DNA of 64,000 nucleotides from Lepagella muris (GTDB lineage: Bacteria > Bacteroidota > Bacteroidia > Bacteroidales > Muribaculaceae). The position numbers and the translations under genes are program-made. The DNA is taken from the NCBI RefSeq assembly GCF_004793975.1, contig NZ_SRYB01000007.1:62001-126000 (forward strand), read 5' to 3'. This document shows positions 18,293 through 26,190 of this stretch, piece by piece (the first letter of the stretch is position 1; each line of letters opens with the position of its first letter). Below the pieces are notes generated by a model. That model searched no databases, had not been told where the DNA came from, and saw only the letters and a list, made by a program, of their open reading frames with translations.

Positions 18293-19387
18293 TCAACGCA
18301 GCTCCTTGCGGAGGTCGTCTACAGTCATTGCCCTTGCCTTCAGCTCGCCGTCGGCAGAATATACGAAATATGTCGGAAGTACGGATACATTATATTTCAC
18401 AGCTGCCTTGGAATACTCGCCGTCGGGATCAAACACCGTCACCCACGGCAGGTTCTTTGCTGCGTCGCGCCAAGAATACTGGTCGGGGTCGAGAGAGACG
18501 TGATAGAAATTCACGTTTGATCCCATCGATGAATATAGTTTCGACAGTTCAAGGTTGAGAGCCGGGGAATCGGGGTGGGTTAATACCGAAAAAATCACCA
18601 CAGTCGGTTTGCCGTTGCCCACAAATTCGGAGAGCTTGCGGTTTTTGCCGTTCTCGTCGGGGAGGTCGATGTCGATCATGGTAAGTTCCTCTGCTTGGAT
18701 GGTATATTTAGGACCATTGCCGGCATTGCGGCGTTTCATTGCGCTGATTGATGTGTTTTCGAGAAGCGCAGTGTGGGGATCGTCGGGACGGAGCTGCTTA
18801 AACCCGTTAGCCACGGCAGCGAAATAGCGATAGTCGCGGTCGGGATCAAACAGAGGTCTGTTGCCTATCAGCTTTGTCAGGATATGGTAGCTGACGATTG
18901 ATCCTTGTCCGTCGCGCATATATTTTGTGTAGATGTCGCGTTTGAAGGAATCGAGAGAGTCGGGGTTTGCGTCGGCAGGGAGAGCCAGGACCTCCTTCTC
19001 GAAGCGTTCGAGAGCCTCCGCCTTCTGGGAGCCGGAGAGGGTGAACTCAGTGCCGAACTTGTCGAGAGAGGATGTCAGCGTGACAGTCTCTGTGGAGTCG
19101 ATGGGAACGTAGATGAATCGACCGTCGATCTCGACGCGGAAAATTTCGGGAGCCGCCGGCGCGGGGCGTGAGATGGAGAAAGCTCCGGATGAGGATACGC
19201 GTGCGGAATCGATGGCTACCCATCTTCCGTGGAAATCCGACTTGGCGAGCACAACGGAGCGGTTTTCCGCTCCATAAATCTCACCTTTAATCTTGAAATC
19301 ATCATTGCCGCAAGAGGTTGCGAAGACAGAAATCAATAGGGAAGCTGCTGCGAGATGCCCTGAAAAGTATGTAAAATTCCGTTTCAT
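18293..19387 (-). CDS. DUF4369/thioredoxin-fold lipoprotein lacking the CxxC active site
   Basis: A 364-residue lipoprotein with the lipobox FATSC (Cys26). An N-terminal DUF4369-like beta domain (about 30-130) is followed by helices and a C-terminal TlpA/AhpC-like thioredoxin fold (LPDENGKNRKLSEFVGNGKPTVVIFSV...VLPTYFVYSADGEL). Where TlpA proteins carry the redox CxxC after the first strand, this protein has THPDSPAL and no cysteine, so it cannot do dithiol chemistry. The cis-Pro (VLPT) is retained, so the fold is intact and a binding role is more likely. It is the first gene of the operon leading into the porin. Confidence 0.85.
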   Translation of the reverse strand: MKRNFTYFSGHLAAASLLISVFATSCGNDDFKIKGEIYGAENRSVVLAKSDFHGRWVAIDSARVSSSGAFSISRPAPAAPEIFRVEIDGRFIYVPIDSTETVTLTSSLDKFGTEFTLSGSQKAEALERFEKEVLALPADANPDSLDSFKRDIYTKYMRDGQGSIVSYHILTKLIGNRPLFDPDRDYRYFAAVANGFKQLRPDDPHTALLENTSISAMKRRNAGNGPKYTIQAEELTMIDIDLPDENGKNRKLSEFVGNGKPTVVIFSVLTHPDSPALNLELSKLYSSMGSNVNFYHVSLDPDQYSWRDAAKNLPWVTVFDPDGEYSKAAVKYNVSVLPTYFVYSADGELKARAMTVDDLRKELR

Positions 19388-19456
19388 GTCGTAAATAAAT
19401 CAGTTTTCGGGGTGCAAATATAATAAGAATAAGTGGTTTAATAGGAATAAAAGTGT

Positions 19457-19464
19457 TAACTTTG
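19457..19464 (+). promoter_or_regulatory. -7 box TAACTTTG for pnp
   Basis: Perfect match to the Bacteroidetes -7 consensus 45 bp before the pnp start. The -33 region is weak (GGTTTA near 19435). A second box on the minus strand (19415-19422, TATATTTG) would serve the divergent lipoprotein gene. Confidence 0.6.
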
Positions 19465-19508
19465 CGCTAAATTTCATACAGCGAAGAAAAAACAAGAAAT
19501 AATTTTAT

Positions 19509-21875
19509 ATGTTAAAGCCAGTAAAGAAGACCATTGAGCTTGGCGATGGCCGTCAGATTACGATAGAGACGGGCAAACTTGCAAAGCAGGCTGATGGCGC
19601 GGTGGAAGTGCGCATGGGCAACACTATGCTCCTTGCTACCGTATGTTCTGCCAAGGAGGCAAACGAGGGGGTTGACTTCATGCCTCTCACAGTAGAGTAT
19701 AAGGAGAAATATTCCTCCATCGGCAGATACCCGGGCGGTTTTCTCAAGAGAGAGGGTCGTGCGAGCGATTACGAGATCCTCACATCCCGTCTTGTAGACC
19801 GTGTGCTCCGTCCGTTGTTCCCTGACAACTATCATGCGGAGACCTTCGTCAACGTGACAATGTATTCCGCCGATGCCAATGAGGCTCCCGATGCGCTTGC
19901 GGGCATCGCCGCTTCCGCTGCGTTGATGTGTAGCGACATTCCGTTCCAAGGTCCTATCTCCGAGGTGCGAGTTGCGCGTGTGGACGGTGAGTGGGTGATC
20001 AACCCGACTTTCGCACAGATGGAGCGTGCCGACATCGAACTGATGGTAGGTGCAACCTACGACAACATCATGATGGTGGAGGGCGAGATGAACGAGGTGT
20101 CGGAAGCTGAACTTCTCGAAGCTCTCAAAGTGGCTCATGATGAGATCAAGAAGCATTGCCTCGTGCAGCTCGAGCTTATGAAGGAAGCCGGCAAGGAGGT
20201 TAAGCGTGAATACTGCCACGAGATCAACGACGACGAGCTCAGAAAGGATGTTGAGGAGAAGTGCTACGACAAGGCTTATGCCATTGCACGCACAGGCTCT
20301 GCCGACAAACACTGGCGTGCCGACAGTTTCAAGGCTGTATGCGATGAATATATCGAGAATCTTCCCGAGATGACAGAGGAGCAGCTCGCTCTCTACACTC
20401 CCGAACAGCGCGTGGCAATGGTGAAACGCTACTATCATGACGTGGAGAAAGAGGCTATGCGCCGTTGCGTGCTCGATGAGGGTATCCGTCTTGACGGTCG
20501 TAAGACCACCGACATCCGTCCCATCTGGTGTGAGGTGGATTATCTGCCGGGTCCTCACGGAACTGCGATATTCACGCGTGGTGAGACTCAGGCTCTCGTC
20601 ACTGCAACTCTCGGCACCACTCTCGACGAGAAGATAGTAGATGACGTGCTCAATCAGAACAAGGAGCGTTTCCTCCTTCACTATAATTTCCCCCCGTTCT
20701 CTACAGGCGAGGCACGCGCACAGCGTGGCGTAGGACGTCGTGAGGTGGGTCATGGTAATCTCGCTCACCGTGCGCTCAAACGCATGTTCCCCGACGGATT
20801 CCCCTACACCTGCCGTATCGTCAGCGATATCCTCGAGAGCAACGGTTCTTCATCAATGGCTACAGTCTGTGGCGGCACTCTCGCCCTGCTTGATGCCGGC
20901 GTCAAGATGAAACGCCCTGTTGCTGGCGTGGCTATGGGTCTTATCTCCGACAAGGGTGCGGTGAAATATGCAGTGCTTTCCGACATCCTCGGCGACGAGG
21001 ATCATCTCGGCGACATGGACTTTAAGGTGACAGGCACCGAGAAGGGTATCACTGCCACTCAGATGGATATCAAGTGCGACGGTCTCAGCTACGAGATTCT
21101 GGAGAAGGCTCTCGAACAGGCACGTCAGGGACGTCTGCATATCCTCAATATCATTAAGGAGACTATTCCGGAGGCTCGCGAGGATTACAAGCCTCATGTG
21201 CCCCGTCTGTTCACTCTCGAAATCCCGAAGGAGCTTATCGGTGCTGTCATCGGACCGCAGGGTAAGATTATCCAGGGCATTCAGGAGGAGACCGGTGCCA
21301 CTATCTCTATCGAGGAGGATGAGAACCGCGGTGTAGGTATCGTGGAGATCGCTTCCAAGGATAAGGAGAGCATCGATGCCGCTCTTGCCAAGATCAAGGC
21401 TATCGTGGCTCAGCCCGAGGAGGGTGAGGTGTATGACGGCACAGTCCGTTCGATCCTCGATTTCGGTGCGTTCGTGGAGTTCATGCCCGGACGCGACGGT
21501 CTGCTTCATATCAGCGAGATCTCTTGGAACCGTCTTGACTCTATGGAGCAGAGCGGTCTGAAGGAGGGCGACAAGGTGAAGGTTAAACTTATCGAGATCG
21601 ACAAGAAGACCGGTAAGTATCGTCTCTCCATGCGTGTGCTCACCGAGAAACCGGAGGGTTACGTGGAGCGTGAGGCACGTCCGCGTCGCGAAGGTGGCGA
21701 CCGTGGACCGCGCCGTGAGGGTGGCGACAACCGTCCGCGTCGTGATGGCAACGGACCACGCCGCGAAGGTGGCGACCGTGGACCGCGCCGTGATGGTGGT
21801 GATCGCGGACCGCGCCGTGACAACAACGGACCGCGCCGTTTCACTCCCCGCAACAACAACGAAGAGGAGGCATAA
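19509..21875 (+). CDS. pnp: Polyribonucleotide nucleotidyltransferase (PNPase) with Arg/Gly-rich tail
   Basis: Phosphorolytic 3'-5' exoribonuclease of RNA turnover. Two RNase PH-like cores flank the all-helical domain (about residues 1-210 and 325-555). A KH domain (about 563-634, GAVIGPQGKIIQGIQEETGA) and an S1 domain (about 639-710, GTVRSILDFGAFVEFMPGRDGLLHISEI) follow. The last ~70 residues (717-788) are a low-complexity tail of tandem RREGGDRGP/RRDGGDRGP-type units, encoded by repeated DNA. Such basic RGG-like tails bind RNA or drive assembly in other proteins; here the role is inferred. At 788 residues it is about 70 longer than E. coli PNPase because of the tail. Confidence 0.97.
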   Translation: MLKPVKKTIELGDGRQITIETGKLAKQADGAVEVRMGNTMLLATVCSAKEANEGVDFMPLTVEYKEKYSSIGRYPGGFLKREGRASDYEILTSRLVDRVLRPLFPDNYHAETFVNVTMYSADANEAPDALAGIAASAALMCSDIPFQGPISEVRVARVDGEWVINPTFAQMERADIELMVGATYDNIMMVEGEMNEVSEAELLEALKVAHDEIKKHCLVQLELMKEAGKEVKREYCHEINDDELRKDVEEKCYDKAYAIARTGSADKHWRADSFKAVCDEYIENLPEMTEEQLALYTPEQRVAMVKRYYHDVEKEAMRRCVLDEGIRLDGRKTTDIRPIWCEVDYLPGPHGTAIFTRGETQALVTATLGTTLDEKIVDDVLNQNKERFLLHYNFPPFSTGEARAQRGVGRREVGHGNLAHRALKRMFPDGFPYTCRIVSDILESNGSSSMATVCGGTLALLDAGVKMKRPVAGVAMGLISDKGAVKYAVLSDILGDEDHLGDMDFKVTGTEKGITATQMDIKCDGLSYEILEKALEQARQGRLHILNIIKETIPEAREDYKPHVPRLFTLEIPKELIGAVIGPQGKIIQGIQEETGATISIEEDENRGVGIVEIASKDKESIDAALAKIKAIVAQPEEGEVYDGTVRSILDFGAFVEFMPGRDGLLHISEISWNRLDSMEQSGLKEGDKVKVKLIEIDKKTGKYRLSMRVLTEKPEGYVEREARPRREGGDRGPRREGGDNRPRRDGNGPRREGGDRGPRRDGGDRGPRRDNNGPRRFTPRNNNEEEA
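21676..21845 (+). repeat. Tandem repeats encoding the PNPase RGG-like tail
   Basis: Imperfect copies of a roughly 27-30-base unit (CGTGANGGTGGNGANCGNGG-like, ending in CCGCGCCGT) run in frame through the 3' end of pnp. Unit number could vary between strains by slippage. Confidence 0.8.
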
Positions 21876-21897
21876 GCCGACAACTACATAAAAACAA

Positions 21898-21938
21898 CGG
21901 AGGGATTGACGACCGTCAATCCCTCCGCTGTTTTTTTA
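21898..21938. terminator. Strong terminator between convergent pnp and the TPR regulator gene
   Basis: A 13-bp GC-rich stem (21898-21910 with 21915-21927) with a 4-base loop is followed by seven T residues on the plus strand. The right arm also encodes the last residues and stop of the convergent gene, so the two 3' ends interlock. Confidence 0.88.
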
Positions 21939-23679
21939 ATTTAGAATGTAGGAGTTTGCGGAGATAGACGTGGAGAGTGGATTGATTGTCATCAATGCCG
22001 AGTTTCCTGCGTATGGTGGTGCTGACGTTGTAATGGCGTTTCAGCTCAATGTAGTTGCCGACATCCTTCCCCCTCAGACCGAGGGCATAAAGACAGGCAT
22101 AGTTGATCTCATCCTCGTCAAGCCCATGCTCCGTGAGATGGCGTATGAAATGCGGATGTGAAGCGGTGAAAGTCATACGTGTGGAATCCATGAACTCCTT
22201 CTTATCCCTTTTTACCGACTCAATCCATTTCTTGTAAGGTATGGCGTATGATTCATTATTCGTAATCTCCATTGCAAGTCGAGAATTGAGCATATCAAGA
22301 CGTTTCCTTATAGTCTCCTGCATCTCCGACGAAAGTTTCCGATCCTGTTCAAGCAATGTGCCGAGATGCTCCATCTCATCCTCCAATTGAGATTTCTCCA
22401 GACGTAGGTTCTCCAGTTCGAGAGCCTGACGCTCCAGTGCATTCTCGGCAGCAATCCTCTGTAGCTCGCTATTCTCTTTCTCTTTCTGAACCGTCTTAAT
22501 CTCCATATCGCCCATGGCTTTCTTTGATTTCATATCCCTGAAGAGATAATACAAGGTGGCGGATACCAATGATAGGAATAGGAACGTAATGACAGATACC
22601 CATATAATAGAATATCGCTTCTGCTTCTCCATGAGATTGCTGATCTCAAGCGCGTATTTCTTCTCGGCAAACAGTAGGTCGCTTTCAAAAAGGTTGGTGT
22701 CATACCTTGCCAAATGTCGGGTAAAATTCACCTGGCAGTCCAACGCCTTGCGGAAGTCACCGATACTCTCGTATGCAGATTTCATTACCGAGAAATACCT
22801 CAATGAATCGGTAGGTTCCAATTCAATCCCTTTGAGGCATTCCAATGCTTTCTCCCCCTCTCCTAAAGTGGAGTAGCCGTAAGCCCTGCTGAGCCGCATG
22901 GTCTTGGATGAATCCGTGGCGCAATAATTGTCAAGCAGCTCTCTCTTTTCCGAATCTGAGCCATACGTCATTATGTAGGTTATATACGACGGTAGGAAAT
23001 CCTCCTCCGTTTCGGGATACTCCTTCACCAATCGTTGACAGACCTTCAATATGCTGTCTGCCCGCGATTTCTCTTCAAGTATAACATTGTTCACCAGTGC
23101 ATTAGTATAACTTCTTACAGCGGGACGCATTTTATGTAATGATTCATATATCGGCGCAGCGATCAGTCTGATTTCAGCTTCCTCCTTCAGTTTATATTGT
23201 CGGTCATATAGCACAGACTTTGCCACAAGGAGATGGGCGAAAGTCAATGAATCGGTTATACCCTTGACTTCCGACGCATACATATATGTCTCCATCGCCT
23301 TGTCATCCTCCCCTCTGTTTCGGAATATTCGTCCTTGATAATATAAGGTTCGCAACCTCTCATCGGGAGAGCCGTTTTCAAGATAGTAGTTGATTGCCGG
23401 TTGAAGCACATCAAAAGTTGTCGTATCGATATATCTCTTATCCAAAGCCATTGACTTCAGCAAGGAATGTCTTGCCTTCATCTCCCGATTGTATAATTCA
23501 TCCTCTTTGATCGCATCAAGAATAATCAATGCACTGTCGGGTGCTGTATCAAGAAGATTTTCCGCTATATTCATCTGTTGACTCGCTTCATTCTTCTCAC
23601 CTCTGTTGCATCCAACAGAGATAGATAAGAAAATCAGAAGAACAAAGATGAGTAATGCTATATGTATAGGATATTTCAT
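21916..23679 (-). CDS. Membrane-anchored TPR/coiled-coil regulator-like lipoprotein
   Basis: About 587 residues. It opens with a lipoprotein-type signal (ISVGC), followed by an extracytoplasmic TPR region (about 30-330; DTAPDSALIILDAIKEDELYNREMKARHSLL and RTLYYQGRIFRNRGEDDKAMETY are typical). Next come one transmembrane helix (SIIWVSVITFLFLSLVSATLYYLF), a long coiled coil and a basic C-terminal helical domain (YACLYALGLRGKDVGNYIELKRHYNVSTTIRRKLGI) that looks like a LuxR-type helix-turn-helix. This layout fits a one-protein signal transducer of a kind common in Bacteroidetes. The frame is open to 23739, but the ATG at 23679 starts the signal. It lies next to the DUF3244 and RiPP genes and may control them (inference). 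Confidence 0.72.
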   Translation of the reverse strand: MKYPIHIALLIFVLLIFLSISVGCNRGEKNEASQQMNIAENLLDTAPDSALIILDAIKEDELYNREMKARHSLLKSMALDKRYIDTTTFDVLQPAINYYLENGSPDERLRTLYYQGRIFRNRGEDDKAMETYMYASEVKGITDSLTFAHLLVAKSVLYDRQYKLKEEAEIRLIAAPIYESLHKMRPAVRSYTNALVNNVILEEKSRADSILKVCQRLVKEYPETEEDFLPSYITYIMTYGSDSEKRELLDNYCATDSSKTMRLSRAYGYSTLGEGEKALECLKGIELEPTDSLRYFSVMKSAYESIGDFRKALDCQVNFTRHLARYDTNLFESDLLFAEKKYALEISNLMEKQKRYSIIWVSVITFLFLSLVSATLYYLFRDMKSKKAMGDMEIKTVQKEKENSELQRIAAENALERQALELENLRLEKSQLEDEMEHLGTLLEQDRKLSSEMQETIRKRLDMLNSRLAMEITNNESYAIPYKKWIESVKRDKKEFMDSTRMTFTASHPHFIRHLTEHGLDEDEINYACLYALGLRGKDVGNYIELKRHYNVSTTIRRKLGIDDNQSTLHVYLRKLLHSKLKKQRRD

Positions 23680-23879
23680 AAATATGGACTGATTTTTATG
23701 ATTTAAGTGCAAAATTAAGCAAAATTTGATGGAATACAATATTTTAGCCTATAATAATGCTGACCGGATGCCCGTCAGCCGTTAATAAAAAAGTGGTCCT
23801 GTTAAATATTGCTAAAAAAATAAATTTATATATTATTGATAATCATAAAAATAAAAATCACTCCGTTAAATTTTTTTTC

Positions 23880-23910
23880 TTGCTGTTAAATGCTTTTTTA
23901 TTTAACTTTG
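23880..23910 (+). promoter_or_regulatory. Promoter of the DUF3244 gene at the head of the RiPP locus
   Basis: TTG at 23880-23882 and the -7 box TAACTTTG at 23903-23910 are 20 bp apart, a near-ideal Bacteroidetes promoter. The surrounding 200 bp is very AT-rich. Confidence 0.75.
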
Positions 23911-23942
23911 CACCGAATCAAACAAAAATAACTTGAATCATC

Positions 23943-24293
23943 ATGAAGAAACTTATCCTTTTATGTATGTTCCTCTTCTCATTCTCAATCTCGACATTTG
24001 CCGACAAGGAGGAAATCATAATAACGAACCACAATAAACGGAATCCCTCTAAGGAGGAACGTGCACCAATGCGAATACCGTTACATGTGGTGTATGATAC
24101 CGACACTCATATAATGGAAGTGACGGCACCGGAAACAATAGCAGCCGAAGTGTTCGTATATAATGCAGCAGGGACAATCGTCAGCTATTCCCCAGTGCTT
24201 AACTCAACCCTAAACATTCCGGATGATCCCGGCACATACACAATCCTCATCCAGTCTGATAGCTGGTATGCAGATGGTGAGATAATATTTTAA
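23943..24293 (+). CDS. Small secreted DUF3244-like protein
   Basis: A 116-residue exported protein. The signal peptide (MKKLILLCMFLFSFSISTFA) is followed by a basic linker and a beta-sandwich-like domain (IPLHVVYDTDTHIMEV ... GTIVSYSPVLNSTLNIPDDPGTYTILIQSD) resembling DUF3244, a Bacteroidetes family of unknown function. It has its own strong promoter and lies between the membrane TPR regulator and the RiPP precursor. In this phylum DUF3244 genes often sit beside TPR regulators, so it may act as an extracytoplasmic partner of that protein; this is inference. Confidence 0.72.
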   Translation: MKKLILLCMFLFSFSISTFADKEEIIITNHNKRNPSKEERAPMRIPLHVVYDTDTHIMEVTAPETIAAEVFVYNAAGTIVSYSPVLNSTLNIPDDPGTYTILIQSDSWYADGEIIF

Positions 24294-24475
24294 AATGTTA
24301 AAAATCCATATACTCATAATTATACTGAGTATAAGAATACCAATGATGTCACAATTAAATATCATTTTTTGAATTTCCATATTAACAAATTTCCTTTTGT
24401 TTCAGCTATGGATAATGATCATTTATTCATAATTTAACAAAGGGATAAATATTCACAAACTAAATTTTTTAAATT
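24294..24475 (+). other. AT-rich intergenic region before the RiPP precursor
   Basis: The 182 bp between the DUF3244 gene and the precursor is about three-quarters A+T. I find no TAnnTTTG box in it, so the precursor may be read from the DUF3244 promoter or from an unrecognised one. Confidence 0.4.
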
Positions 24476-24715
24476 ATGTATTTTTTATCAAAAGACCTTC
24501 TTGAAGAGATATCCAGAGACGGGATGTCACAAATCTTTGGAGGAGTAAGCGAGCCCGATGATGGGGACAAGGAAATTGACAACGGGAGAAATTGCGATGA
24601 AATCAACAATGGCATCAATTGTGATGTCATCAACAATGGAGTGAATTGCTCAGTGATCAACAATAAAGTTAATTGCGCACAAATCAACAATAAAGTTCAT
24701 TGCGAGGACGTGTGA
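24476..24715 (+). CDS. RiPP precursor peptide with GG leader and five Cys 9-mer repeats
   Basis: A 79-residue peptide. Residues 1-23 form a double-glycine leader (amphipathic LSKDLLEEISRDGMSQIFGG), the type cut by C39 peptidases and seen in Bacteroidales radical-SAM-modified peptides. The core (24-79) opens with an acidic stretch and then holds five tandem 9-residue units of the form x-x-I-N/D-N-G/K/R-x-N/H-C, with Cys at exactly 40, 49, 58, 67 and 76. Each of the first four cysteines is followed at +4 by Asn in I-N-N. The next genes encode a radical SAM/SPASM maturase and a C39 ABC exporter, supporting a modified, exported peptide. A hairpin separates it from the maturase. The mature structure and activity are unknown. 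Confidence 0.86.
   Translation: MYFLSKDLLEEISRDGMSQIFGGVSEPDDGDKEIDNGRNCDEINNGINCDVINNGVNCSVINNKVNCAQINNKVHCEDV
24569..24706 (+). repeat. 27-bp in-frame tandem repeats in the precursor core
   Basis: Five imperfect copies of a 27-bp unit (core ATCAACAATNNNNTNAATTG) encode the Cys 9-mers. The last two units are nearly identical, consistent with recent duplication or slippage. There are no unique spacers, so this is not a CRISPR array. Confidence 0.85.
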
Positions 24716-24737
24716 TAGCCGCAAAAATCTGTGAAAT

Positions 24738-24769
24738 TAGTCAGTCCTACCAGACTGTAGGGCTGACTA
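24738..24769 (+). terminator. Attenuator-like hairpin between RiPP precursor and maturase
   Basis: A 13-bp stem with one G-U pair (24738-24750 with 24757-24769) and a 6-base loop is not followed by a T run. It may stabilise the short precursor mRNA or reduce read-through into the maturase, a usual arrangement for RiPP operons where precursor must exceed enzyme. Confidence 0.6.
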
Positions 24770-24783
24770 TAAAAAAAGAGACA

Positions 24784-26106
24784 ATGAATGAATATGAACT
24801 GAATCCCTTCGTCATAACCCAAAAAATCACAGACGACATCTGTCTGTTGACTAACTTTGTGGATGGAAGCCATATCCTTTTGAATTCCGGTATAGCCAAT
24901 ATCATATATAACCAGGAGAAATGCTTGTCCTCCTTATCAGAAACCCATCCTGATATATTCCGGCGTCTGCTGGATGGTCAATTCATAATCCGGGAGAATA
25001 GTGAGGAATACAGGGAGAGGATCATCAAGCAAATGAATTCATCACGGAATGACTCTGAACTATACCATGTCATTGTTAACCCGACATTGGATTGTAATCT
25101 TGACTGCTGGTACTGCTATGAGAATAAGATACCGGGCAGTGCAATGTCTACGGAAGTGACAGATGCTGTCTGCAAAAATATTAAAACTCATTATGACTCC
25201 AATCCCTATAAGGTCCTGAAGGTCTCTTTTTTTGGTGGAGAACCGTTCCTGCGTCCCATGGCGATTCAACGTATCGTGGAGTTCTGCAGGAATTTCTGCC
25301 TCCTGAACACAGTCTCTCTCATCCTTGACTTCACCACAAACGGTACACTGATAACAAGAACAGTCCTTGACACGATCAGGGAGTGCACCTGCATGTTCCA
25401 GATCACCCTTGACGGTAATAAGGAACAGCATAACCGCATCAAGAAACCCAGATATGGTGATCCGGACTCATTTGCAATGACAATAAACAATATACACAGG
25501 ATACAGGAAACAATCCAAAATTCATTTGTCGCTGTCAGGATAAATTTTGATGGTGAGACCCTGAATCGATTTGATGAGATACTGGAAAAGTTGGATGACC
25601 TTGACAGAAAACGAACAAAGATAATCCTAAAAAAAGTCTGGCAAATCGATTCCGAATCCATATCGCCAGATATTGTCAACAGGTGCATTGACAAAATACT
25701 TGATAGAAATTTTATATTGGACTATTACAGTCAGGGAGGTGTATGCTTTGCCGACCGCAGGAATCAGATAACAATAAATTTTGACGGGAATATATACAAA
25801 TGTACGACAATCAAACGTTTTGACAATGATAATGCATTAGGTCAACTTGATTGTAACAACGGCAATGTAATCTGGGATGAGAGTAAAATCGCCTATCTTT
25901 CTAACGAGGGGATACCCTCAGGATGCCATACCTGCCAGATGTTTCCATCCTGCGGCGGTCCCTGCAGGAAAAAGACACCCGGATGGAAAGATGAGGACTG
26001 TTTCCTTAAATCCCAAAGAATGAGTATGGAGGAGTATGCCCTGATACAATTTAAGGCCGAGATGACAAAAAGGGGAATCATCAGAGCAGGTGCCACAACG
26101 GCATGA
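24784..26106 (+). CDS. Radical SAM/SPASM peptide maturase
   Basis: A 440-residue RiPP-modifying enzyme. The radical SAM cluster motif CxxxCxxC is Cys104/108/111 (LDCNLDCWYCYE), followed by the GGEP motif (SFFGGEPFLRP) that helps bind SAM. The C-terminal SPASM domain carries Cys321, 340, 381, 384, 390, 394 and 406 (CHTCQMFPSCGGPC), enough for two auxiliary Fe-S clusters. The N-terminal ~95 residues could be the leader-binding part. Related enzymes form thioether or C-C crosslinks. The arrangement resembles what I recall as the GG-Bacteroidales precursor/maturase families (not searched). I chose the ATG at 24784; the frame is open further back to 24700 inside the precursor gene but without a plausible start. 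Confidence 0.93.
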   Translation: MNEYELNPFVITQKITDDICLLTNFVDGSHILLNSGIANIIYNQEKCLSSLSETHPDIFRRLLDGQFIIRENSEEYRERIIKQMNSSRNDSELYHVIVNPTLDCNLDCWYCYENKIPGSAMSTEVTDAVCKNIKTHYDSNPYKVLKVSFFGGEPFLRPMAIQRIVEFCRNFCLLNTVSLILDFTTNGTLITRTVLDTIRECTCMFQITLDGNKEQHNRIKKPRYGDPDSFAMTINNIHRIQETIQNSFVAVRINFDGETLNRFDEILEKLDDLDRKRTKIILKKVWQIDSESISPDIVNRCIDKILDRNFILDYYSQGGVCFADRRNQITINFDGNIYKCTTIKRFDNDNALGQLDCNNGNVIWDESKIAYLSNEGIPSGCHTCQMFPSCGGPCRKKTPGWKDEDCFLKSQRMSMEEYALIQFKAEMTKRGIIRAGATTA

Positions 26107-26124
26107 TTATGAAATAATCATGCC
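26100..26124 (+). terminator. Hairpin overlapping the maturase stop codon
   Basis: An 11-bp perfect stem (26100-26110 with 26114-26124) with a 3-base loop includes the TGA stop of the maturase. There is no T run, so it is more likely an mRNA-stability or attenuation hairpin than a full terminator. Confidence 0.5.
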
Positions 26125-26190
26125 GTTACACCCATTTCCTTCAGTAACAGACCATATCGATTAAATCCATTGACCCAATCAAAAATTACT

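Noticed and set aside
19512..20768. 418-codon open frame antisense to pnp
   Set aside because: It lies fully inside a confident pnp gene and reflects codon bias of the sense gene; the product has no recognisable domains.
24569..24706. Regular 27-bp repeats considered as a CRISPR array
   Set aside because: There are no unique spacers; the units are contiguous, in frame, and encode the precursor core.
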